8,967 nucleotides of DNA, taken from positions 1 to 8,967 of the forward strand of contig SMXJ01000117.1 in the NCBI GenBank assembly GCA_004356305.1, given 5' to 3'. This DNA comes from Bacteroidota bacterium. GTDB taxonomy: Bacteria > Bacteroidota > Bacteroidia > Flavobacteriales > Flavobacteriaceae. Under the pieces are notes generated by a model, which worked only from the letters and a program-made list of their open reading frames with translations, ran no database searches and was not told the origin of the DNA. The position numbers were made by a program, and so were the translations under genes. Numbering within the stretch: the stretch's first letter is position 1; each line of letters opens with the position of its first letter. Shown here one piece after another: positions 6,915 through 8,967 of the stretch.

Positions 6915-7772
6915 TTGACATTAAAAGAATTAAAAAGCACCTTTATAACGCAACTTTCCGAAGTTTATCCTTCGCAAGAAGTGGAATCTATCTTTACGGT
7001 TCTTTCTGAATATTTTCTGAATTACACCCGGCTTGAGACCGTTTTGAAAGCAGACGAATCTCTTTCCAAAGAAATTATCAAACACTTTGAAAATGCTATC
7101 TCCCGATTGAAAAGGCAGGAACCAGTTCAATACATCTGTGGCAAAACCGAATTTTATTCACTACCCTTTAAAGTCGATAAACACACCCTAATTCCCAGAC
7201 CTGAAACTGAAGGACTTGTGCAATGGATCATTGATGACGAAAACAAGAAACAAACAAAATCAAAGACACTTCTGGATATTGGAACCGGCTCGGGCTGTAT
7301 CGCCATCTCACTTGCTAAAAATCTCAAAGACATCGATGTATCAGCATTAGATTTCTCTCCGGAGGCATTGAAAACAGCACATAAAAATTCTGTGTTAAAT
7401 AGTGTGAAGGTGACTTTTTTTGAATTGGATCTTATGGATGAACAAACACTTCCACAGCGATACGATATTATGGTTTCCAATCCCCCTTATGTTAGAGAAC
7501 TTGAAAAATCGGACATGCGATCCAATGTATTGGAGTATGAACCAAAGTCGGCTTTATTTGTAACGGATAAGGACCCTTTCCTTTTTTATCGAAGGATCGC
7601 CCGACTCGCGAACCTGTATTTGACCGATAACGGCCGGGTGTACTTCGAGATTAATGAGTATCTTAGTGATGAACTAAAGGCGCTTCTGCTAACCGAAAGA
7701 TTTACAGACATTGAAGTTCGTAAAGATATATTTGGAAAAGACCGAATGATAAAATGCTCAGTGCATGAATAA
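6915..7772 (+). CDS. prmC: Peptide chain release factor N5-glutamine methyltransferase PrmC (HemK)
   Basis: This 285-residue protein has the normal length. It methylates the glutamine of the GGQ motif in release factors RF1 and RF2, using S-adenosylmethionine, which improves translation termination. The N-terminal helical domain (1-85) binds the release factor. PRPETEGLV (94-102) precedes the Rossmann methyltransferase domain, with SAM-binding motif I LDIGTGSGCIA (120-130), acidic loop LDFSPEAL (145-152) and the catalytic NPPY at 189-192, which holds the target glutamine. The C-terminus has KDIFGKDRMIK (270-280), typical of the family. The start is TTG at 6915-6917: an in-frame TAA lies four codons before it, and no ATG or GTG start is available in the N-terminal domain. 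It sits two bases after the GNAT stop and overlaps the next gene by eight bases, so the three genes form one transcription unit. Confidence 0.96.
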   Translation: MTLKELKSTFITQLSEVYPSQEVESIFTVLSEYFLNYTRLETVLKADESLSKEIIKHFENAISRLKRQEPVQYICGKTEFYSLPFKVDKHTLIPRPETEGLVQWIIDDENKKQTKSKTLLDIGTGSGCIAISLAKNLKDIDVSALDFSPEALKTAHKNSVLNSVKVTFFELDLMDEQTLPQRYDIMVSNPPYVRELEKSDMRSNVLEYEPKSALFVTDKDPFLFYRRIARLANLYLTDNGRVYFEINEYLSDELKALLLTERFTDIEVRKDIFGKDRMIKCSVHE

Positions 7773-8355
7773 CCTCAACAAAATATGCGTTTTCTGCGGT
7801 AGTAGCGATGGCAATGACCAAGAGATTACTCAAGCTGCCCAACACTTAGGGCGTCTTTTTACTGAAAAAAATATTACGTTGGTCTATGGCGCCGCAAAGA
7901 TAGGGGTGATGGGGACCATCGCACGAACTATGTTGGAGGACAGAGGCGATGTTATTGGGATAATTCCGCAATTTTTAAAAAAAAAGGAAGTTGTTCATCT
8001 GGGACTTACACAGCTTATCACAACTCGGAATATGCACGAACGCAAGCTCAAAATGCAAGAAATAAGCGATGGTTTTATTGCCTTGCCGGGTGGATTTGGG
8101 ACCCTGGAAGAATTATTTGAGATCATAACCTGGTTGCAATTAGGACTGCATACAAAACCCATCGGTTTGTTGAATGTGAATGGTTTTTATGATGATCTGC
8201 TAAAACTCTTCGAGACTATGGTTCGTAATGGTTTTGTGAAGATGGAAAATTTCGAGTTATTACTGGTGGATACTTCGGCAGATAACTTACTTCAGAAAAT
8301 GGAGGAATTCAAATCGCCACAAATCCCCAAATGGCTTAAGCCTGAAAGGGCCTGA
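7765..8355 (+). CDS. LOG-family protein (nucleoside 5'-monophosphate phosphoribohydrolase, TIGR00730 type)
   Basis: This 196-residue protein matches the lysine decarboxylase-like/LOG family. Rossmann-fold features are ICVFCGSSDG (7-16) and VYGAAKIGVMG (40-50). The catalytic phosphate-binding motif is PGGFGTLEE (108-116), preceded by the MHERK stretch (90-94) that contributes conserved active-site residues. LOG enzymes cleave the N-glycosidic bond of nucleotides such as AMP or cytokinin riboside monophosphate, releasing base and ribose 5-phosphate. In non-plant-associated bacteria the role is more likely nucleotide salvage or clean-up than hormone synthesis. Older databases call such proteins lysine decarboxylases, which is not supported. 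The ATG at 7765 overlaps the prmC stop by eight bases, suggesting translational coupling. It is the last gene of the operon, followed by an AT-rich terminator candidate. Confidence 0.93.
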   Translation: MNNLNKICVFCGSSDGNDQEITQAAQHLGRLFTEKNITLVYGAAKIGVMGTIARTMLEDRGDVIGIIPQFLKKKEVVHLGLTQLITTRNMHERKLKMQEISDGFIALPGGFGTLEELFEIITWLQLGLHTKPIGLLNVNGFYDDLLKLFETMVRNGFVKMENFELLLVDTSADNLLQKMEEFKSPQIPKWLKPERA

Positions 8356-8356
8356 C

Positions 8357-8389
8357 AAGTAAGTTATGAACTATACACTTATTTTTTTT
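8357..8389 (+). terminator. Candidate terminator of the GNAT-prmC-LOG operon
   Basis: The arms AAGTAAGT (8357-8364) and ACTTATTT (8377-8384) pair over eight positions including one G-T wobble, with a 12-base loop, and the run of T continues to 8389. It lies just after the LOG-family stop codon at 8353-8355. The stem is AT-rich with a large loop, so confidence is modest. Confidence 0.38.
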
Positions 8390-8401
8390 AACATTTTATG
8401 T

Positions 8402-8440
8402 GGTTAATTTATTTATCGGTTAAATTGAGACCGATTAACC
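8402..8440. repeat. Nested inverted repeat upstream of the aquaporin remnant
   Basis: ATCGGT (8415-8420) and ACCGAT (8430-8435) form a perfect 6-bp inverted repeat with a 9-base loop. Outside it GGTTA (8402-8406) pairs with TAACC (8436-8440), with an 8-base bulge on the left side. GGTTAA also occurs twice as a direct repeat (8402-8407 and 8418-8423). It lies 15-53 bases before the aquaporin ATG and could be an operator or a leader hairpin. No good T-tract follows it, which argues against a terminator. Confidence 0.4.
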
Positions 8441-8454
8441 TTTAAATTAAAAGT

Positions 8455-8583
8455 ATGAAATCTTCAAAAAAGTATTTTGCCGAAGGTCTTGGAACCTTTG
8501 CATTGGTGCTAATAGGGTATGCAGCGGCTACGGTTTCCGGGATTTCGAAAGCAAGACCATCCGGGTGGGGAATTGTGCTATAG
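8455..8583 (+). pseudogene. Truncated aquaporin (MIP family), N-terminal remnant
   Basis: The ATG at 8455 opens a 42-codon frame ending with TAG at 8581-8583. Its protein begins MKSSKKYFAEGLGTFALVLIG, which is the first transmembrane helix of MIP channels (compare the AEFLGTF start of bacterial aquaporins), and breaks off at SGWGIVL, just where the second helix normally continues with AFGL. Both NPA motifs and five of the six helices are absent, so it cannot form a water or glycerol channel. The base after the stop is the last base of the convergent katG gene, so the rest of the gene was replaced, not merely frameshifted: no aquaporin-like sequence follows in any frame within the window. The upstream spacer with its inverted repeat may be the original promoter region. 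Family recognition rests on 42 residues, but the match to the family start is characteristic. Confidence 0.72.

Positions 8584-8967
<384 letters not shown>

Noticed and set aside
7765..8355. Annotation as lysine decarboxylase
   Set aside because: The PGGFGTLEE motif marks LOG-type phosphoribohydrolases. The decarboxylase name is a historic misannotation of this family.

Overview
The window looks like ordinary chromosomal DNA from a member of the Bacteroidota, most likely a marine-type Flavobacteriaceae. Three things point that way: the protein sequences (DnaA, RibD, the LOG-family protein and the YbgC-like thioesterase read as flavobacterial), the AT-rich spacers almost without Shine-Dalgarno sequences, and promoter-like TAnnTTTG boxes of the Bacteroidota type. 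This taxonomic call comes from recognising protein families, not from a search.

Layout. Positions 1-1116 (minus) hold most of a secreted PQQ-type glucose/sorbosone dehydrogenase that runs off the left edge. Next come a low-molecular-weight protein tyrosine phosphatase (1163-1615, minus) and dnaA (1679-3106, minus), each followed by a hairpin terminator candidate. A 207-base spacer separates dnaA from a divergent YbgC/4HBT acyl-CoA thioesterase (3314-3709, plus). A three-gene minus-strand operon follows, read as ribD, then an EamA/DMT transporter, then a YigZ-family protein. Its genes are joined by overlapping stop and start codons. After an 89-base divergent spacer, a plus-strand operon carries a GNAT acetyltransferase, prmC and a LOG-family nucleotide phosphoribohydrolase, also tightly packed.

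The right end is the irregular part. Positions 8455-8583 encode only the first 42 residues of an aquaporin. At 8583/8584 this directly abuts, with no spacer, the stop codon of a convergent catalase-peroxidase (katG), whose last 127 codons reach the window edge. The katG segment uses different codons from its neighbours (only AAG for Lys, mostly CGT for Arg, frequent CTC for Leu). This looks like a rearrangement or insertion scar, or possibly an assembly join.

Most genes are housekeeping: replication initiation, riboflavin synthesis, release-factor methylation and nucleotide clean-up. I see no CRISPR array, transposase, phage gene, toxin-antitoxin pair, tRNA or rRNA, and no new multi-gene system. 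The points worth a second look are the aquaporin/katG junction, the transporter translationally coupled to ribD, and the high share of TTG/GTG start codons.
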